Below, in pieces: positions 33,448-43,880 of a DNA stretch of 64,000 nucleotides. Each line of letters starts with the position of its first letter. Within the stretch, counting starts at the first letter, position 1. The stretch is from Paucibacter sp. DJ2R-2. Its GTDB lineage: Bacteria; Pseudomonadota; Gammaproteobacteria; Burkholderiales; Burkholderiaceae_C. Position numbers and translations under genes: made by a program. The notes under the pieces were generated by a model, which had not been told where the DNA came from, made no database searches, and saw only the letters and a list, made by a program, of their open reading frames with translations. The stretch lies in the NCBI RefSeq assembly GCF_025717675.1, contig NZ_JAJIRT010000001.1:248001-312000 (forward strand), read 5' to 3'.

Positions 33448-33469
33448 ACTGGCACCAGACTGGCACCAG
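33448..33469 (+). repeat. Integrase arm-type sites, right end
   Basis: Tandem ACTGGCACCAG at 33448-33458 and 33459-33469, identical to the tandem pair at 9647-9668 and in the same orientation. It lies 54 bp inside the right att core. Confidence 0.65.
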
Positions 33470-33489
33470 CAAAAGCCACCCATAAAATG

Positions 33490-33509
33490 TTAGCGATCAC
33501 TATCGCTAA
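33490..33509. terminator. Stem-loop at the right island end, downstream of the tRNA
   Basis: TTAGCGAT (33490-33497), loop CACT, ATCGCTAA (33502-33509): perfect 8-bp dyad. On the minus strand it lies 14 bp past the tRNA 3' end, so it may end tRNA transcription, or it may be a binding site for an accessory recombination protein. Confidence 0.5.
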
Positions 33510-33523
33510 AATCCCTGTAAAAC

Positions 33524-33568
33524 TGGTAGGCCGTGCAGGACTTGAACCTGCGACCAAAGGATTATGAG
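33524..33568. repeat. Right attachment repeat (3' part of the tRNA gene)
   Basis: 45 bp identical to 9495-9539, running from the CCA end to the anticodon loop. The intact tRNA is kept on this side, as in most tRNA-targeting elements. Confidence 0.92.
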
Positions 33569-33600
33569 TCCTCTGCTCTAACCAACTGAGCTAACGGCCC
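33524..33600 (-). tRNA. tRNA with CAU anticodon (Ile2-type or Met)
   Basis: 77 nt including encoded CCA. Acceptor GGGCCGT/ACGGCCT (one G-U at 1-72), D arm TAGCTCAGTTGGTTAGAGCA, anticodon loop CTCATAA with CAT, T arm GCAGGTTCAAGTCCTGC. The anticodon CAU is shared by elongator Met and by Ile2, whose C34 is converted to lysidine. C4-G69 and C5-G68 pairs and the TTGGTCGC..GGTTCAAGTCC region look more like E. coli tRNA-Ile2 than elongator Met, so I lean to Ile2; automated tools will usually say Met. Its 3' 45 bp is the island's right att repeat. Confidence 0.93.
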
Positions 33601-33791
33601 CCGGGGACTTGCGACCCTTGGAGAGGAAAAATCGCCGGCATTGCACCGGCGAAGCCCGCGATTGTATAGGTGGCGATGTAGGTGAAGACTGGGCGCCGTG
33701 AATCGTGAGTCGTGAATCAGCCGGGCTTGCTCTTGTTCACCCGTTCACCTGTTCACCCGTTCACCACGCCCTCAACACCGCCCTCGCCCAC

Positions 33792-34811
33792 TCACTTCTG
33801 CGACAGCGCCTGACTCACCATCCTCGATGTGATGTCCACGATCTGGATCATGCGGTCGTAGGCCATGCGGGTGGGGCCGATGACGCCCAGGGTGCCGACG
33901 ACCTGGCCGTTGACCTCGTAGGGCGAGGAGACGATGGACAGCTCTTCGAAGGGCACGACCTGGCTTTCGCCGCCGATGTAGATGCGCACGCCCTCGGCGC
34001 GGCTGGAGACATCGAGCAAGCGCATCAGTTGCGTCTTCTGCTCGAACATATCGAACAAGCGGCGCAGGCTGCCCATATCGTTGGAGAAGTCTTGCACGGT
34101 GAGCAGATTGCGCTCGCCGGAGATGATGACGCGCTCTTGCTCGTCGGCCATGGCCTCGGTGCCGGCCTGCACGGCGGCGCTCATCAAGCCGGAGATCTCG
34201 CCGCGCAGCTGGTCCACTTCGTTCTTGAGCCGCTCGCGCACGGCCTCCAGGCTCAGGCCGGCATAGCTGGCGTTGAGGCGGTTGCTGGCCTCGGCCAGCT
34301 CGGACTGACTGTGGTCTTGTGCGGTGAAGATGACGCGGTTCTGCACATCGCCATCGGGCGAGACCATGATGACGAGCACCCGGCGTTCGCCCAGGCGCAG
34401 GAATTCGATGTGGTGGAAAACGCTGGGCTTGCGCGGCGCGGTGATCACGCCGACGAAATTGGACAGGCTGGACAGCAGGTGCGCAGCGCTGGCGATCACG
34501 CGCTGCGGCTGGTCGGGCTGGATCTGGGTCTCGATCGGCCGGTCGTCGGGCACCACCAGGCCGGGCTGGGCGGTCAGCATGGTGTCAACGAAGAGGCGGT
34601 AGCCACGGGCCGTCGGGATGCGGCCGGCGCTGGTGTGGGGGCTGGCGATCAGGCCCAGCTCTTCCAGGTCGGCCATCACATTGCGTATGGTCGCCGGGCT
34701 CAGCTCCAGACCGGAGGCTTTGGACAGCGTGCGGGAACCGACAGGTTGGCCGTCCGCGATATAGCGTTCAACCAGGGTTTTCAGAAGGGATTTGGATCGC
34801 TCGTCGAGCAT
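33792..34811 (-). CDS. hrcA: Heat-inducible transcription repressor HrcA
   Basis: A 339-aa protein of normal length. N-terminal winged helix ([20 protein letters not shown], then [20 protein letters not shown] and [20 protein letters not shown]), then a GAF-like dimerisation/inserted domain ending in [20 protein letters not shown]. HrcA represses groESL and dnaK operons through CIRCE operators and is kept active by GroEL. No CIRCE element was noticed in the 68-bp gap to the divergent nadK gene. It is the first core gene right of the tRNA. Confidence 0.97.
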   Translation of the reverse strand: MLDERSKSLLKTLVERYIADGQPVGSRTLSKASGLELSPATIRNVMADLEELGLIASPHTSAGRIPTARGYRLFVDTMLTAQPGLVVPDDRPIETQIQPDQPQRVIASAAHLLSSLSNFVGVITAPRKPSVFHHIEFLRLGERRVLVIMVSPDGDVQNRVIFTAQDHSQSELAEASNRLNASYAGLSLEAVRERLKNEVDQLRGEISGLMSAAVQAGTEAMADEQERVIISGERNLLTVQDFSNDMGSLRRLFDMFEQKTQLMRLLDVSSRAEGVRIYIGGESQVVPFEELSIVSSPYEVNGQVVGTLGVIGPTRMAYDRMIQIVDITSRMVSQALSQK

Positions 34812-34879
34812 GGCGCCATTGTAGGGACTGGCGCCGGCCTTCAGCGGACTGACATAGTGCTGTGGTGTAATTCTTCGCT

Positions 34880-35755
34880 ATGGCCAAACGTTTCCAACAT
34901 GTGGCAATCGTCGGCAAACACCAGGCCCGCGGCATTCGCCCGATTCTGGAGGAGATTGCCGATTTTCTGATGCGGCAAGGCCTCGATGTTTCCCTCGAAA
35001 GCGAGACCGCACTCAACACCGGCATGACGGCGTTTGAGTCCCTGACAACCGAGGAGCTGGGCACGCGCTGCGACCTGGCCATCGTCGTCGGCGGCGACGG
35101 CACCATGCTGGGCTTCGCCCGCGAGATGGCCCGCCACGGCACGCCCCTGGTCGGCATCAACCAGGGCCGCCTGGGCTTCATCACCGACATCTCGCTGGAA
35201 AAATTCCAGGAAGCGCTGGCGCCGATTCTGGACGGCGACTTCGAAACCGAGAAGCGCTCCATGCTGGAAGGCGCCGTCTGGCGCGACGGCGAAAGCATCT
35301 TTGAAGGCTTGGCCCTGAACGATGTGGTGGTCAGCCGCGGCGCCACCGCCAGCATGGTGGAGCTGCGCGTGGATGTGGGCGACGAGTTCGTGGCCAATAT
35401 GCGGGCCGACGGCATCATCGTTGCCTCGCCCACCGGCTCCACCGCCTATGCGCTTTCGGCCGGCGGGCCCATCATGCACCCCAGCATCGGCGGCTGGCTG
35501 CTGGTGCCGATTGCTTCGCACACCTTGTCCAACCGACCCATCGTGCTGCCGGACACCGGCGAGGTGCGCATGGAGATCGTGGCCGGGCGCGACGCCAGCG
35601 TCAATTTCGATATGCAAAGCCTGGCCAGCCTGCTGCACGGCGACCGCATCACCGTGCGCCGCTCGGCCCACCAGGTTTGCTTCCTGCACCCCAAGGGCTG
35701 GAGCTATTACGCCACCCTGCGCCGCAAGCTGCGTTGGTACGAAGGGGTGAGCTGA
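34880..35755 (+). CDS. nadK: NAD kinase
   Basis: A 291-aa protein with the hallmark motifs [16 protein letters not shown] (GGDG), [13 protein letters not shown] and [20 protein letters not shown]. It phosphorylates NAD to NADP with ATP in the cytoplasm. It is the first gene of a plus-strand run nadK-recN-rapZ with gaps of 3 bp and a 4-bp overlap. Divergent from hrcA, so the two promoters share 68 bp. Confidence 0.97.
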   Translation: MAKRFQHVAIVGKHQARGIRPILEEIADFLMRQGLDVSLESETALNTGMTAFESLTTEELGTRCDLAIVVGGDGTMLGFAREMARHGTPLVGINQGRLGFITDISLEKFQEALAPILDGDFETEKRSMLEGAVWRDGESIFEGLALNDVVVSRGATASMVELRVDVGDEFVANMRADGIIVASPTGSTAYALSAGGPIMHPSIGGWLLVPIASHTLSNRPIVLPDTGEVRMEIVAGRDASVNFDMQSLASLLHGDRITVRRSAHQVCFLHPKGWSYYATLRRKLRWYEGVS

Positions 35756-35758
35756 ACC

Positions 35759-37513
35759 ATGTTGCGACGCCTGAGTCTGCGTGACTTCGTCATCGTGCCT
35801 GAGCTGGAGCTCGATTTCGGCGCCGGCTTCTCGGTGCTGACCGGCGAGACCGGTGCCGGCAAATCCATCTTGATCGACGCGCTGCAGCTGGCCTTGGGCC
35901 AGCGCGGTGACGCCGGTGTGGTGCGCGAAGGCGCGGCGCGCGCCGAGATCTCGGCCGAGTTCGACTGCCCCGACCATTTGACCGGCTGGCTGGACGAGGC
36001 CGGCTTTGAATCCGAAAGCGCCAGCCTGCTGCTGCGCCGTGTGATCGACAGCCAGGGCAAGAGCCGGGCCTGGATCAACGGCAGCGCCGCCACCATCAGC
36101 CAGCTGCGTGAGCTGGCCGACAGCCTGCTGGACATCCACGGCCAGCATGCCTGGCAAGGTCTGACCCGCCCGGCCTCGGTGCGCGCCCTGCTGGACAGTT
36201 ATGCCGACCTGGACACCCGCCCTCTGGCCGCGGCCTTCGCCGACTGGAAGCACGCCAGCGAGGCGCTGGACGCCGCGCAGACGCGCCAGAGCGAGCTGCT
36301 CAGCGAGCGCGAGCGCCTGGCCTGGCAGATCGGCGAAATCGCCCGACTGGCGCCCGGCGCCGACGAGTGGGAGGAGCTCAATGCCGAGCACCAGCGGCTT
36401 TCGCATGCGCAGTCCCTGCTTGATGCCGTGCGCGCCGCGCTGGAGCTGCTCAGCGAGGCCGAGGGCAGCACGGCCGAGTCGCTGACCGGCGAGGCGCTGG
36501 ACCGGCTCGAGAACGTGCTCGATTACGACGCCCGTCTGGGCTCGGCCGTGGAAGCCCTGCGCGGCGCGCAGGCGCAGATCCAGGACGCCGGCCACAGCTT
36601 GAGCACCTATCTGCACGGCGCCGACAGCGAACCGGGCCGCATGGACGAGCTGGACGAGCGCGTCTCCGCCTGGCTGAACCTGGCCCGCCGCTACCGCCGC
36701 CCGCCGCAGGAGCTTCCGGCCCTGCATGCGCAGTGGCGCCAGGAGCTGGCCGCGCTGGACGCCGCCACCGATCTGGCCGCCCTGCAAACCAGCCTGGCCA
36801 CGGCCCGCAAGGCGTTTGATGCCGAGGCGCGCCGGGTCAGTGCCGCGCGCGCGCAGGCCGCCCCGGCCCTGGCCGGCGCCGTCACCGCCGCCATGCAGCT
36901 GCTGGGCATGAACGGCGGCCAGTTCGACATCGCCCTGCTGCCGCAAGAGCAGCCGCAGAGCTATGGCCTGGAGTCGGCCGAATTCCTGGTCGCCGGCCAC
37001 GCCGGCAGCGCGCCGCGGCCGCTGGCCAAGGTGGCCTCGGGCGGCGAACTCTCGCGCATCGCCCTGGCGATTGCCGTCACCACCTGCCAGAAGACCGGCA
37101 CGGGCGTGAACGCGGGCGTGGGCACCTTGATCTTTGACGAAATCGACGCCGGCGTCGGCGGCGCCGTGGCCGAAACCGTGGGCCGGCTGATGAAGCAGCT
37201 GGGCCGCAGCAGCCAGGTGCTGGCCGTCACCCACCTGCCCCAGGTGGCCGCCTGTGCGGACCACCATCTGCTGGTGGCCAAGGCCTTGCGCGGCGGCCAG
37301 ACCTGCAGCGATGTGCAGCCGGTGCTGGGCGAAGCGCGCGTGGCCGAGATTGCCCGCATGCTGGGTGGCGAGCGCTTGTCATCCACCGCCCAGGCCCATG
37401 CCCAGGAAATGCTGGATCTGTCGGCCCTGGACGCTTCTGCATCCACCCCTCCTTCCCCTCCATCTTCTTCACTCACCTCCCCCGGCGGCAAGGCCAAGAA
37501 AGCACGATCATGA
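35759..37513 (+). CDS. recN: DNA repair protein RecN
   Basis: A 584-aa SMC-like ATPase. Walker [21 protein letters not shown] at the N-terminus, coiled-coil arms (about 150-370), then [16 protein letters not shown] (signature) and [17 protein letters not shown] (Walker B). RecN tethers broken DNA ends during recombinational repair. Placement after nadK is a conserved arrangement in betaproteobacteria. The Ser/Pro/Thr-rich last 25 residues are not conserved. Confidence 0.97.
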   Translation: MLRRLSLRDFVIVPELELDFGAGFSVLTGETGAGKSILIDALQLALGQRGDAGVVREGAARAEISAEFDCPDHLTGWLDEAGFESESASLLLRRVIDSQGKSRAWINGSAATISQLRELADSLLDIHGQHAWQGLTRPASVRALLDSYADLDTRPLAAAFADWKHASEALDAAQTRQSELLSERERLAWQIGEIARLAPGADEWEELNAEHQRLSHAQSLLDAVRAALELLSEAEGSTAESLTGEALDRLENVLDYDARLGSAVEALRGAQAQIQDAGHSLSTYLHGADSEPGRMDELDERVSAWLNLARRYRRPPQELPALHAQWRQELAALDAATDLAALQTSLATARKAFDAEARRVSAARAQAAPALAGAVTAAMQLLGMNGGQFDIALLPQEQPQSYGLESAEFLVAGHAGSAPRPLAKVASGGELSRIALAIAVTTCQKTGTGVNAGVGTLIFDEIDAGVGGAVAETVGRLMKQLGRSSQVLAVTHLPQVAACADHHLLVAKALRGGQTCSDVQPVLGEARVAEIARMLGGERLSSTAQAHAQEMLDLSALDASASTPPSPPSSSLTSPGGKAKKARS

Positions 37514-38472
37514 CGACGACGACATCCCCTTACGATGCCGCCCAAGCCGAAGCCAGCACCGTGATCCTGGTGACCGGCATGTCCGGCGGCGGCAAGTCGC
37601 TGGCCATGCATGCGCTGGAGGATGCCGAGTTTTTCTGCGTGGACAACCTGCCGGCCGAGCTGCTGCTGGACTTCCTCAAGCTGGAAGCGCAGCGCGGCGA
37701 ACGCCGCGTGGCGATTGCGGTCGATGTGCGCAGCGCCGGCTCCCTGCCCTTGCTGTTGCCGCTGTTCAAGCAGCTGCGCGCCTCGGGCGTGGCCATCCGT
37801 TCGATCTTCCTGGACGCCAACACCGAAACCCTGATGCGGCGCTTCTCCGAGACGCGCCGACCGCACCCGCTGCGCATCGACGAGACCAGCCAGTTCGGTG
37901 AACTGGACGGCGGCGAAGCGCACTCGCGCAGCGGCCACGGCAGCTCGGACAGCGGCCACCGCGCCCTGCTGGAAGCCATCGAGCTGGAACGCGAGATGCT
38001 CGCCGCCCTGCGCGTGGAATCCACCGTGCTGGACACCAGCCAGTTGCGCCCGGCCCAGCTGCGCGCCTGGGTGCGCGATCTGGTGCTGGCGCCCAGCAAC
38101 AAACTGACCCTGGTGTTCGAATCCTTTGCGTTCAAGCATGGCGTGCCCAGCGATGCCGACTTTGTGTTCGACGTGCGCGTGCTGCCCAACCCCTATTACG
38201 ACCGCGAGCTGCGGCCGCTGACGGGGCGTGACAAGCCGGTGGCCGATTTCCTCCAGGCCCAGCCCGAGGTGCAAGTGATGTTCAAACAGATCGGCGAGTT
38301 CCTGAACCGCTGGCTGCCCAACTTTGCCGCCGACCAACGCAGTTATCTGACCGTGGCCATCGGCTGCACCGGCGGCCAGCACCGCTCGGTCTATCTGGTT
38401 GAAACCTTGGCCCGCTTGTTCGGCAAGCATGGGCCGGTTCTCAAGCGCCACCGCGAGCTGGACGCGCGCTGA
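37510..38472 (+). CDS. rapZ: RNase adapter protein RapZ
   Basis: A 320-aa protein overlapping recN by 4 bp. Walker [21 protein letters not shown], then [33 protein letters not shown] and the C-terminal [14 protein letters not shown]. RapZ binds small RNAs and, in enterobacteria, presents GlmZ to RNase E to control glucosamine-6-phosphate synthesis; it also binds nucleotides. An insertion of about 25 residues rich in G/S/H ([13 protein letters not shown]) in the middle is unusual. Confidence 0.95.
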   Translation: MTTTTSPYDAAQAEASTVILVTGMSGGGKSLAMHALEDAEFFCVDNLPAELLLDFLKLEAQRGERRVAIAVDVRSAGSLPLLLPLFKQLRASGVAIRSIFLDANTETLMRRFSETRRPHPLRIDETSQFGELDGGEAHSRSGHGSSDSGHRALLEAIELEREMLAALRVESTVLDTSQLRPAQLRAWVRDLVLAPSNKLTLVFESFAFKHGVPSDADFVFDVRVLPNPYYDRELRPLTGRDKPVADFLQAQPEVQVMFKQIGEFLNRWLPNFAADQRSYLTVAIGCTGGQHRSVYLVETLARLFGKHGPVLKRHRELDAR

Positions 38473-38475
38473 AGC

Positions 38476-39534
38476 CTAGCCCAGCAGCTTCTTCAGCGGC
38501 GCCGGCAGGCCGTAGCTGGCCAGCGCCTCACGCGCCACCCACTGCCCCTGCTGGCCGGCACGCTGCGCCGCCTCGGGGCTGAGAACGGCACGACGCGGGT
38601 GCAGCACCCAGTCCAGATGGGTCAGCGCATGTTCGATGCGAGGTAGCACATCGGGCGTGGCGCCCAGGGTTTGCGCATGGGACTGCAGCTGCGCCTCGTC
38701 TTCGAACAAGGGCAGGCTCCAGAGCCCTGCCCAGACGCCGGTGTCCGGCCGCTGCTGCAGCAAGACCTGACCCTCATGCTCCAGCCACAGCCACCAGTTC
38801 TCGCGCCGGCTGCGCTTGAGCTTGCGGGTTTTGATCGGGAACTGGGTCGGCTCGCCCGTCTTGCGCCCGGCACACAAGCTCTCGGCCGGGCAGATCAGGC
38901 ATTGCGGCGAGCGCGGCGTGCAGACCGTGGCACCCAGGTCCATCAGCCCCTGCGTGTAGGACTCGATGTCCCGGGCCGGCAGCAGGGCCTGGGCATGCTG
39001 CCAGAGCAGTTTTTCCTGCGCGCTGCTGGCCAGGTCGCCGGGGAAGGCGAGCAGGCGGCCGAGCACGCGTTTGACATTGCCGTCGAGGATGGCGATGCGC
39101 TCACCGAAGCAGAAGGCCGCCACCGCCGCGGCAGTGGAACGGCCGATGCCGGGCAACTCCTGCAACTCGGCCGCCGTGGGCGGGAAACGCCCGTCGGGCC
39201 GCGCCGCCACGGCACGCGCGCAGGCATGCAGATTTCGCGCGCGGCTGTAGTAGCCGAGGCCGGCCCAAAGCGCAAGCACCTCGTCCAACGAAGCAGCGCC
39301 CAGATCAGCCACGGTCGGGAAGCGCTCAAGAAAGCGCTGGTAATAGCCCAGCACCGTCGTCACCTGCGTCTGCTGCAACATGATCTCGGACAGCCAGACG
39401 CGGTAGGGGTCGCGGGTCTTCTGCCAGGGCAGCTCATGCCGGCCATGACGCTTTTGCCAGGCCACCAGGCGCTCGCCAAACTCCAGCGGCAGCGCGGCGC
39501 TGCCGCTGTCCTTGACCATCATCGCTTTTGACAT
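38476..39534 (-). CDS. mutY: A/G-specific adenine glycosylase MutY
   Basis: A 352-aa protein: helix-hairpin-helix and catalytic region ([20 protein letters not shown], then [19 protein letters not shown], catalytic Asp in [12 protein letters not shown]), four-cysteine Fe-S cluster loop ([17 protein letters not shown]) and a C-terminal NUDIX-like 8-oxoG recognition domain. It removes adenine mispaired with 8-oxoguanine. It overlaps the end of mutM by 16 bp, giving an operon of two enzymes of the same GO repair pathway. Confidence 0.97.
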   Translation of the reverse strand: MSKAMMVKDSGSAALPLEFGERLVAWQKRHGRHELPWQKTRDPYRVWLSEIMLQQTQVTTVLGYYQRFLERFPTVADLGAASLDEVLALWAGLGYYSRARNLHACARAVAARPDGRFPPTAAELQELPGIGRSTAAAVAAFCFGERIAILDGNVKRVLGRLLAFPGDLASSAQEKLLWQHAQALLPARDIESYTQGLMDLGATVCTPRSPQCLICPAESLCAGRKTGEPTQFPIKTRKLKRSRRENWWLWLEHEGQVLLQQRPDTGVWAGLWSLPLFEDEAQLQSHAQTLGATPDVLPRIEHALTHLDWVLHPRRAVLSPEAAQRAGQQGQWVAREALASYGLPAPLKKLLG

Positions 39535-40349
39535 TGGGGGCAGAAAAATGTGGAACGGGCGCCCTGGACGATGCGGCGAATCGGCGTGCCGCAGACGAGG
39601 CAGGGCTGGCCTTCACGGCCATAGACCTGGGCCTGCATCTGGAAGCTGCCGGCCACACCGTGCGCGTCCTTGAAATCGCGCAAGGTCGTGCCACCGGCCT
39701 CCAGCGCCTGCGCCAGCACACCGCGCACGGCGGCGGCCAGGCGGGCGGCACGCGGGCGGCTGAGCTTGTGCGCGGGCAGGCGCGGGTCGATGCCAGCCAG
39801 AAACAGGGCCTCGCAAGCGTAGATATTGCCGGCGCCGACAACGATGTCGCCGGCCAGCAAGGCCTGCTTGACCGCCACACGCCGGCCGCTCAGGCCGGCA
39901 TGCAGATGCGGGCCATCAAAACGGGCGTCGAAAGGTTCCAGGCCCAGGCCGGCCAGCAGCTTGGCGGCGGGGTCGGCCGTCAAGCCCGGTGACCAGACCA
40001 CGGCGCCAAAGCGGCGCGGGTCGTTCAGGCGCAAAAGGCCGCGGTCGGTTTGCAAATCAAAGTGGTCGTGCGTGCCGGCCGGCGCCGACGCATCGGCGGT
40101 GAAGCCCAGGCTGCCTGACATGCCCAGATGCAGCAGCAAACCTCCCGGGGCGAGCTGCGAACTCAGCGGCAACCACAAATATTTACCTCGCCGCGTGGTC
40201 GCGCCGACACGGGCACCGACCAGGCGCTGCGGCTCCTGGCCCAGAGGCCAGCGCAGCGGCTTGCCCAGGCGCACCGACTGCACCGTGGCTCCCTCAATGG
40301 CATCGGCAAAGCTGCGGCGGGTGACTTCGACTTCGGGGAGCTCGGGCAT
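39519..40349 (-). CDS. mutM: Formamidopyrimidine-DNA glycosylase MutM (Fpg)
   Basis: A 276-aa protein from the ATG at 40349, because the mature enzyme must begin PELPEVE with Pro as catalytic nucleophile; the frame is open upstream to 40415 but those residues would bury the proline. It shows the H2TH region ([20 protein letters not shown]) and the C-terminal zinc finger ([20 protein letters not shown] then CPQCQ). It excises 8-oxoguanine and formamidopyrimidines. mutM-mutY coupling is a sensible GO-repair operon. Divergent from the TPR gene. Confidence 0.97.
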   Translation of the reverse strand: MPELPEVEVTRRSFADAIEGATVQSVRLGKPLRWPLGQEPQRLVGARVGATTRRGKYLWLPLSSQLAPGGLLLHLGMSGSLGFTADASAPAGTHDHFDLQTDRGLLRLNDPRRFGAVVWSPGLTADPAAKLLAGLGLEPFDARFDGPHLHAGLSGRRVAVKQALLAGDIVVGAGNIYACEALFLAGIDPRLPAHKLSRPRAARLAAAVRGVLAQALEAGGTTLRDFKDAHGVAGSFQMQAQVYGREGQPCLVCGTPIRRIVQGARSTFFCPQCQKR

Positions 40350-40430
40350 GGCGGCGATCATATCGGTGCAGAATGCCCTCAGCCCGAGCAAGCCAAGCCC
40401 GGGTCTTGTGATCACGCAGGAGCTTGTTGC

Positions 40431-42236
40431 ATGCCCGATTCCTTACGCCGCCACCGCCCGAGCTCCAAGCTCAGGGCCCCAGTCCTTGCCCTCCTGGCGG
40501 CCGGCCTTTTCGGTGCGGGGGCCATGACGGCCAGCGCCGCCACCTCGCCCGAAGCATCCAATAGCGCAAGCGAGGCCAAGCCCAGCAACTCCGAACTCGA
40601 CGCGCCTTTGTTCTACCAACTCCTGGTCGGTGAACTGGAGCTGAGCACCGGTCAGGCCGGCGTTGCTTACCAGGTGCTGCTCGACGCAGCACGCCGCACC
40701 AAGGACGAGGAGCTGTTCAAGCGCGTCGTCAACATTGCCCTGCAAGCGCGAGCGGGCGACCAGGCCCTGTCGGCCGCACGCGCCTGGCGCGAAAGCCTGC
40801 CGGCCTCGCTGCCGGCTCAGCAGATGACCATCCAACTGCTGGCCTTGCTGAACCGCCCGGCCGAAGCCGTGGAGCCGCTGCGTGCCCTGCTGGTCTTGAA
40901 CCCACCCGACCAGCGCGGCGCCGTGCTGGCCGGCCTGCCTCGTCTGTTCCAGCGTGCCGCCGAACCTCAGCGGGTGCTGGCCAGCTTCGAGCCTCTGCTG
41001 CAAAGCGCCAGCCAGCAGCCAGAAACCCGGCTGGCGGCCCAGGTCGTGCTGGCCAGGCTGGCCATGGCGGCCGGCGACAAGGCGCGCGCGCTGAGCATCA
41101 GCCAAAACCTGGCGCGGCAATTCCCTGAGGGCGACGACAGCCTGCAACTGGCCCTGGAGCTCATGCCCGACCAGCCGGAAGCGGAGCGATTGATCGAAGC
41201 CCGCCTGAAAATCACCCCGGATGACCACAAGCTGCGCCTGGCCTATGGCCGCGCGCTGGCACGGGCCCAGCGGCCCTCGGACGCTGCCCGCGAGTTCCGG
41301 GCCGTGACCCTGAAGAGCCCCGATCAGCTGACGGCCTGGTTCGCTCTGGGCACCTTGGAGCTGGAATTGCGCCAGCCCGAGGCGGCCGAATCGGCCCTGC
41401 TCGAATACCTGCGCCGCCTCGAGGCCAGCAGCGCCGAGGCCCAGGAAGAGCAGGCCGAGACCCACATGGAAGCGCGCCAGCAATCCTGGCTGATGCTGGC
41501 CCAGGCAGCCGAACAGCGCGGTGATCTGAAGGCGGCCGAGGCCTGGTTGATCAAGGTGGACAGTCCGCAGCGGCGCTTCGAAGCCCAGTACCGCCGCGCT
41601 TCGCTGATGGCTCGCCAGGGCCGCCTGCCGGAAGCTCGAAGACTCCTGCAGGACTTGCCCGAGGACAGCCCCGAGGCCACCCGCGCCAAGCTGATGGCCG
41701 AGTCGCAGCTGCTGCGCGACCGCCGCGAATGGCAGCTGGCCTACGAGGTGCTGGCCCGCGCCACGGCCCGCCTGCCCAATGAAACGGACCTGATCTACGA
41801 GCAATCGATGATGGCCGAGAAGCTGGGTCGCCTGGACGAGATGGAGACCCTGCTCAAGCGCGTGATCGCGCTCAAGGCCGACCACCACCATGCCTACAAC
41901 GCGCTCGGCTATTCGCTGGCCGATCGCAATATCCGCCTGGAAGAAGCGCGCGGCCTGATCGCCAAGGCCCTGAGCCTGGTGCCCTCCGAGCCCTTCATCA
42001 TGGACAGCATGGGCTGGGTCGAGTTCCGCCTGGGCAATAAGGAAGAGGCCCAGCGCCTGCTGCGCCTGGCCTTCGAGGCCCGCCCCGACGCCGAGATTGC
42101 CGCCCACCTGGGCGAGGTGCTCTGGGCCAGCGACAAGCAGGACGAAGCCCGCCGCGTCTGGGCCGAGGGCATGCGTCGTGACCCCAAGAACGAAGCATTG
42201 CTGGACACGCTCAAACGCCTGAAGGTCAAGCTGTGA
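40431..42236 (+). CDS. Exported tetratricopeptide-repeat protein
   Basis: A 601-aa protein from the ATG at 40431, with GCAGGAG 7 bp upstream; the long in-frame extension to 40128 is antisense to mutM. A signal peptide ([20 protein letters not shown], cut near ASAA) is followed by helical TPR-like repeats over nearly the whole length, clearest near the end ([20 protein letters not shown] and [20 protein letters not shown]). It lies directly before lolB with a 4-bp overlap, an arrangement conserved in Burkholderiales. Probably a periplasmic scaffold linked to lipoprotein or envelope assembly; exact role unknown. Confidence 0.88.
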   Translation: MPDSLRRHRPSSKLRAPVLALLAAGLFGAGAMTASAATSPEASNSASEAKPSNSELDAPLFYQLLVGELELSTGQAGVAYQVLLDAARRTKDEELFKRVVNIALQARAGDQALSAARAWRESLPASLPAQQMTIQLLALLNRPAEAVEPLRALLVLNPPDQRGAVLAGLPRLFQRAAEPQRVLASFEPLLQSASQQPETRLAAQVVLARLAMAAGDKARALSISQNLARQFPEGDDSLQLALELMPDQPEAERLIEARLKITPDDHKLRLAYGRALARAQRPSDAAREFRAVTLKSPDQLTAWFALGTLELELRQPEAAESALLEYLRRLEASSAEAQEEQAETHMEARQQSWLMLAQAAEQRGDLKAAEAWLIKVDSPQRRFEAQYRRASLMARQGRLPEARRLLQDLPEDSPEATRAKLMAESQLLRDRREWQLAYEVLARATARLPNETDLIYEQSMMAEKLGRLDEMETLLKRVIALKADHHHAYNALGYSLADRNIRLEEARGLIAKALSLVPSEPFIMDSMGWVEFRLGNKEEAQRLLRLAFEARPDAEIAAHLGEVLWASDKQDEARRVWAEGMRRDPKNEALLDTLKRLKVKL

Positions 42237-42793
42237 GCCTGCGCCGCCTGGCGCCGGCATTGGCCGTCGCCGCATTGTTCCTGGGCGGCTGCGCCAGCTT
42301 GGCGCCGCAACAGGCGCCCGCCAGCTCCGTGTCGAGCGCAGCCAATGCAGCGCGCATAACTGGACGACTCAGCGTACAGACGACCGGCATCAACGGCCGG
42401 CCGAGCGGCGGCAATGTCAGCTTCGATCTCAGTGGCGGCCCCGCCGCCGGCCTGCTGGAGCTGAGCACGCCCCTTGGCAGCCTGGTGGCCCGCGCTCGCT
42501 GGGACAGCAAGGAGGTGAGCCTGCAGACGCCCGAAGGCGAGCGCCGCTTCGACAACCTCGACGCCCTGACCCGCGAGATGCTGGGCGAGACCGTGCCGCT
42601 GGCTGCCCTGTTCGACTGGCTGCGCGGCCAGCCCTGGCCGCAGGCCGCCCACGAAGCCCTGCCGGCCCCGCAGAGCGGCTTCGAGCAACTGGGCTGGCGT
42701 CTCGACTTGGCGCGCCGCGCCGAAGGTTTGATCGTCGCCAGCCGCAATGCCAGCCCGACCGTGATCCTGCGCGCGCGCCTGGACGCCAACTGA
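42233..42793 (+). CDS. lolB: Outer-membrane lipoprotein LolB
   Basis: A 186-aa lipoprotein, GTG start overlapping the TPR gene by 4 bp. Lipobox LGGC with the acylated cysteine near residue 21, then a LolB-type beta-barrel core (ARITGRLSVQTTGINGRPSG, LLELSTPLGSLVARARWDSK, ETVPLAALFDWLRGQPWP). LolB receives lipoproteins from LolA and inserts them in the outer membrane. Position before ispE is the classical lolB-ispE-prs order of beta/gammaproteobacteria. Confidence 0.92.
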   Translation: MSLRRLAPALAVAALFLGGCASLAPQQAPASSVSSAANAARITGRLSVQTTGINGRPSGGNVSFDLSGGPAAGLLELSTPLGSLVARARWDSKEVSLQTPEGERRFDNLDALTREMLGETVPLAALFDWLRGQPWPQAAHEALPAPQSGFEQLGWRLDLARRAEGLIVASRNASPTVILRARLDAN

Positions 42794-42835
42794 GGCGCCC
42801 AGCCATTTCTCGCCCCTTTCTGACCTTTGCCCGCC

Positions 42836-43840
42836 ATGCAAGCGCTCTACGACGTTCCCGCTCCCGCCAAGCTCAATCTGTTCCTGCATGTGGTGGGCAA
42901 GCGGCCGGACGGCTATCACCTGCTGCAGTCCATCTTTGCCTTGATCGATTGGGCCGACACCCTGCACTTCGAACGGCGCGGAGATGGCCTCTTGCAGCGC
43001 CATGACCAGGGCGACGCCCTGCCCGCCGACGACCTGTGCCTGCGCGCCGCCCGCGCGCTGCAACAGCAAAGCGGCTGCACGCTGGGCGCAGACATCCATA
43101 TCGAAAAGCGCTTGCCGGCCGGCGCGGGCATGGGCGGCGGATCGTCTGACGCCGCCTCGACCCTGCTTGCTCTGAACCGGCTCTGGGGCCTGAATTGGCC
43201 GCTGTCGCGCCTGCTGCCCCTGGGCCTGAGCCTGGGCGCCGATGTGCCGTTTTTCCTCGGCGGCAGCCATGCTTTTGTCGAAGGCATCGGTGAAATCCTG
43301 CATCCGATCGAGCTGCCGGAGATGAGCTTTGCCGTGGTGAAACCGGCCGCAAGCATCCCCACGCAGAAAATATTTTCGAGCCCCCTCTTGGCAAGATCAA
43401 ATTCCGTGGCTATAGTAGCGGGCTTTCCTGCACACAACAGCAGCGACGACAAAACCAAAAAATTGGCGCTGTCTGAAGATGCTGGCGCCCTGACAAGCGC
43501 AGTGAGCTTGGACTCCGAGGGAGTTAAGAAACTCTTGAATGGCTTTGGTCGCAATGACCTGCAAAAGCCGGCCGAGGACTTCTGCCCCGAGGTGGTACAG
43601 GCACTCGAACTGCTGGAATCGCGATTCGGCAACAGCCGGATGACGGGTTCAGGCAGTGCGGTATTTGCAAGAGTCGACGCTTCAGAGCGCACTCCAGAAA
43701 ATACCCATGAGTACGGGAAAGACGGGATTGACTACCGTAAAAAAAATCAGCTGATTTCGGGTTTGCCCACTCACTGGTCTGGTAGAATTTGCCGCAGTCT
43801 GAATCGCCACCCTTTGCAGGGTTGGGCTGAAAAAGACTGA
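42836..43840 (+). CDS. ispE: 4-diphosphocytidyl-2-C-methyl-D-erythritol kinase IspE, with insertions
   Basis: A 334-aa protein from the ATG at 42836. GHMP-kinase motifs are complete: PAPAKLNLFLHVVGKRPDGY, the ATP loop LPAGAGMGGGSSDAAS and the C-terminal SRMTGSGSAVFARV. It phosphorylates CDP-ME in the non-mevalonate isoprenoid pathway. Two segments not expected in the family and visibly lower in GC stand out: about 43385-43535 (NSVAIVAGFPAHNSSDDKTK onward) and about 43680-43785 (ERTPENTHEYGKDGIDYRKK). The frame is uninterrupted and the canonical ends resume after each, so the enzyme is probably active but about 45 residues longer than usual. Confidence 0.92.
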   Translation: MQALYDVPAPAKLNLFLHVVGKRPDGYHLLQSIFALIDWADTLHFERRGDGLLQRHDQGDALPADDLCLRAARALQQQSGCTLGADIHIEKRLPAGAGMGGGSSDAASTLLALNRLWGLNWPLSRLLPLGLSLGADVPFFLGGSHAFVEGIGEILHPIELPEMSFAVVKPAASIPTQKIFSSPLLARSNSVAIVAGFPAHNSSDDKTKKLALSEDAGALTSAVSLDSEGVKKLLNGFGRNDLQKPAEDFCPEVVQALELLESRFGNSRMTGSGSAVFARVDASERTPENTHEYGKDGIDYRKKNQLISGLPTHWSGRICRSLNRHPLQGWAEKD

Positions 43841-43880
43841 CACAAGTTATGGGGTGCTGCAGCTCTGCAGTGTCCTGTGT

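Larger units (their letters stand above)
9495..33568. mobile_element. tRNA-integrated genomic island (~24 kb)
   Basis: Bounded by exact 45-bp direct repeats at the 3' end of a CAU-anticodon tRNA gene. It carries a tyrosine integrase at the left end, tandem 11-bp arm-like sites at both ends, two CBASS loci, an orphan FecI/FecR pair, a peptide export cassette, an IS3 element, decayed IS66 elements and a relaxase fragment. Base composition falls well below that of the flanking core genes, most strongly in 26.5-28.6 kb. No intact conjugation or replication gene is seen, so the island is probably immobile on its own, or mobilisable only with help. Confidence 0.88.

Noticed and set aside
34841-37267. 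808-codon open frame on the minus strand opposite nadK and recN
   Set aside because: It is antisense to two well-conserved genes and its product is low-complexity (A/G/Q/H-rich), a GC-driven shadow frame.
40350-40415. Upstream start for mutM
   Set aside because: Fpg needs Pro2 as nucleophile after Met removal; only the 40349 start gives MPELPEVE.
40443-42275. 610-codon minus-strand frame opposite the TPR gene
   Set aside because: Mirror of a high-GC coding frame; no motif; the TPR protein with signal peptide and operon overlap is clearly the real gene.
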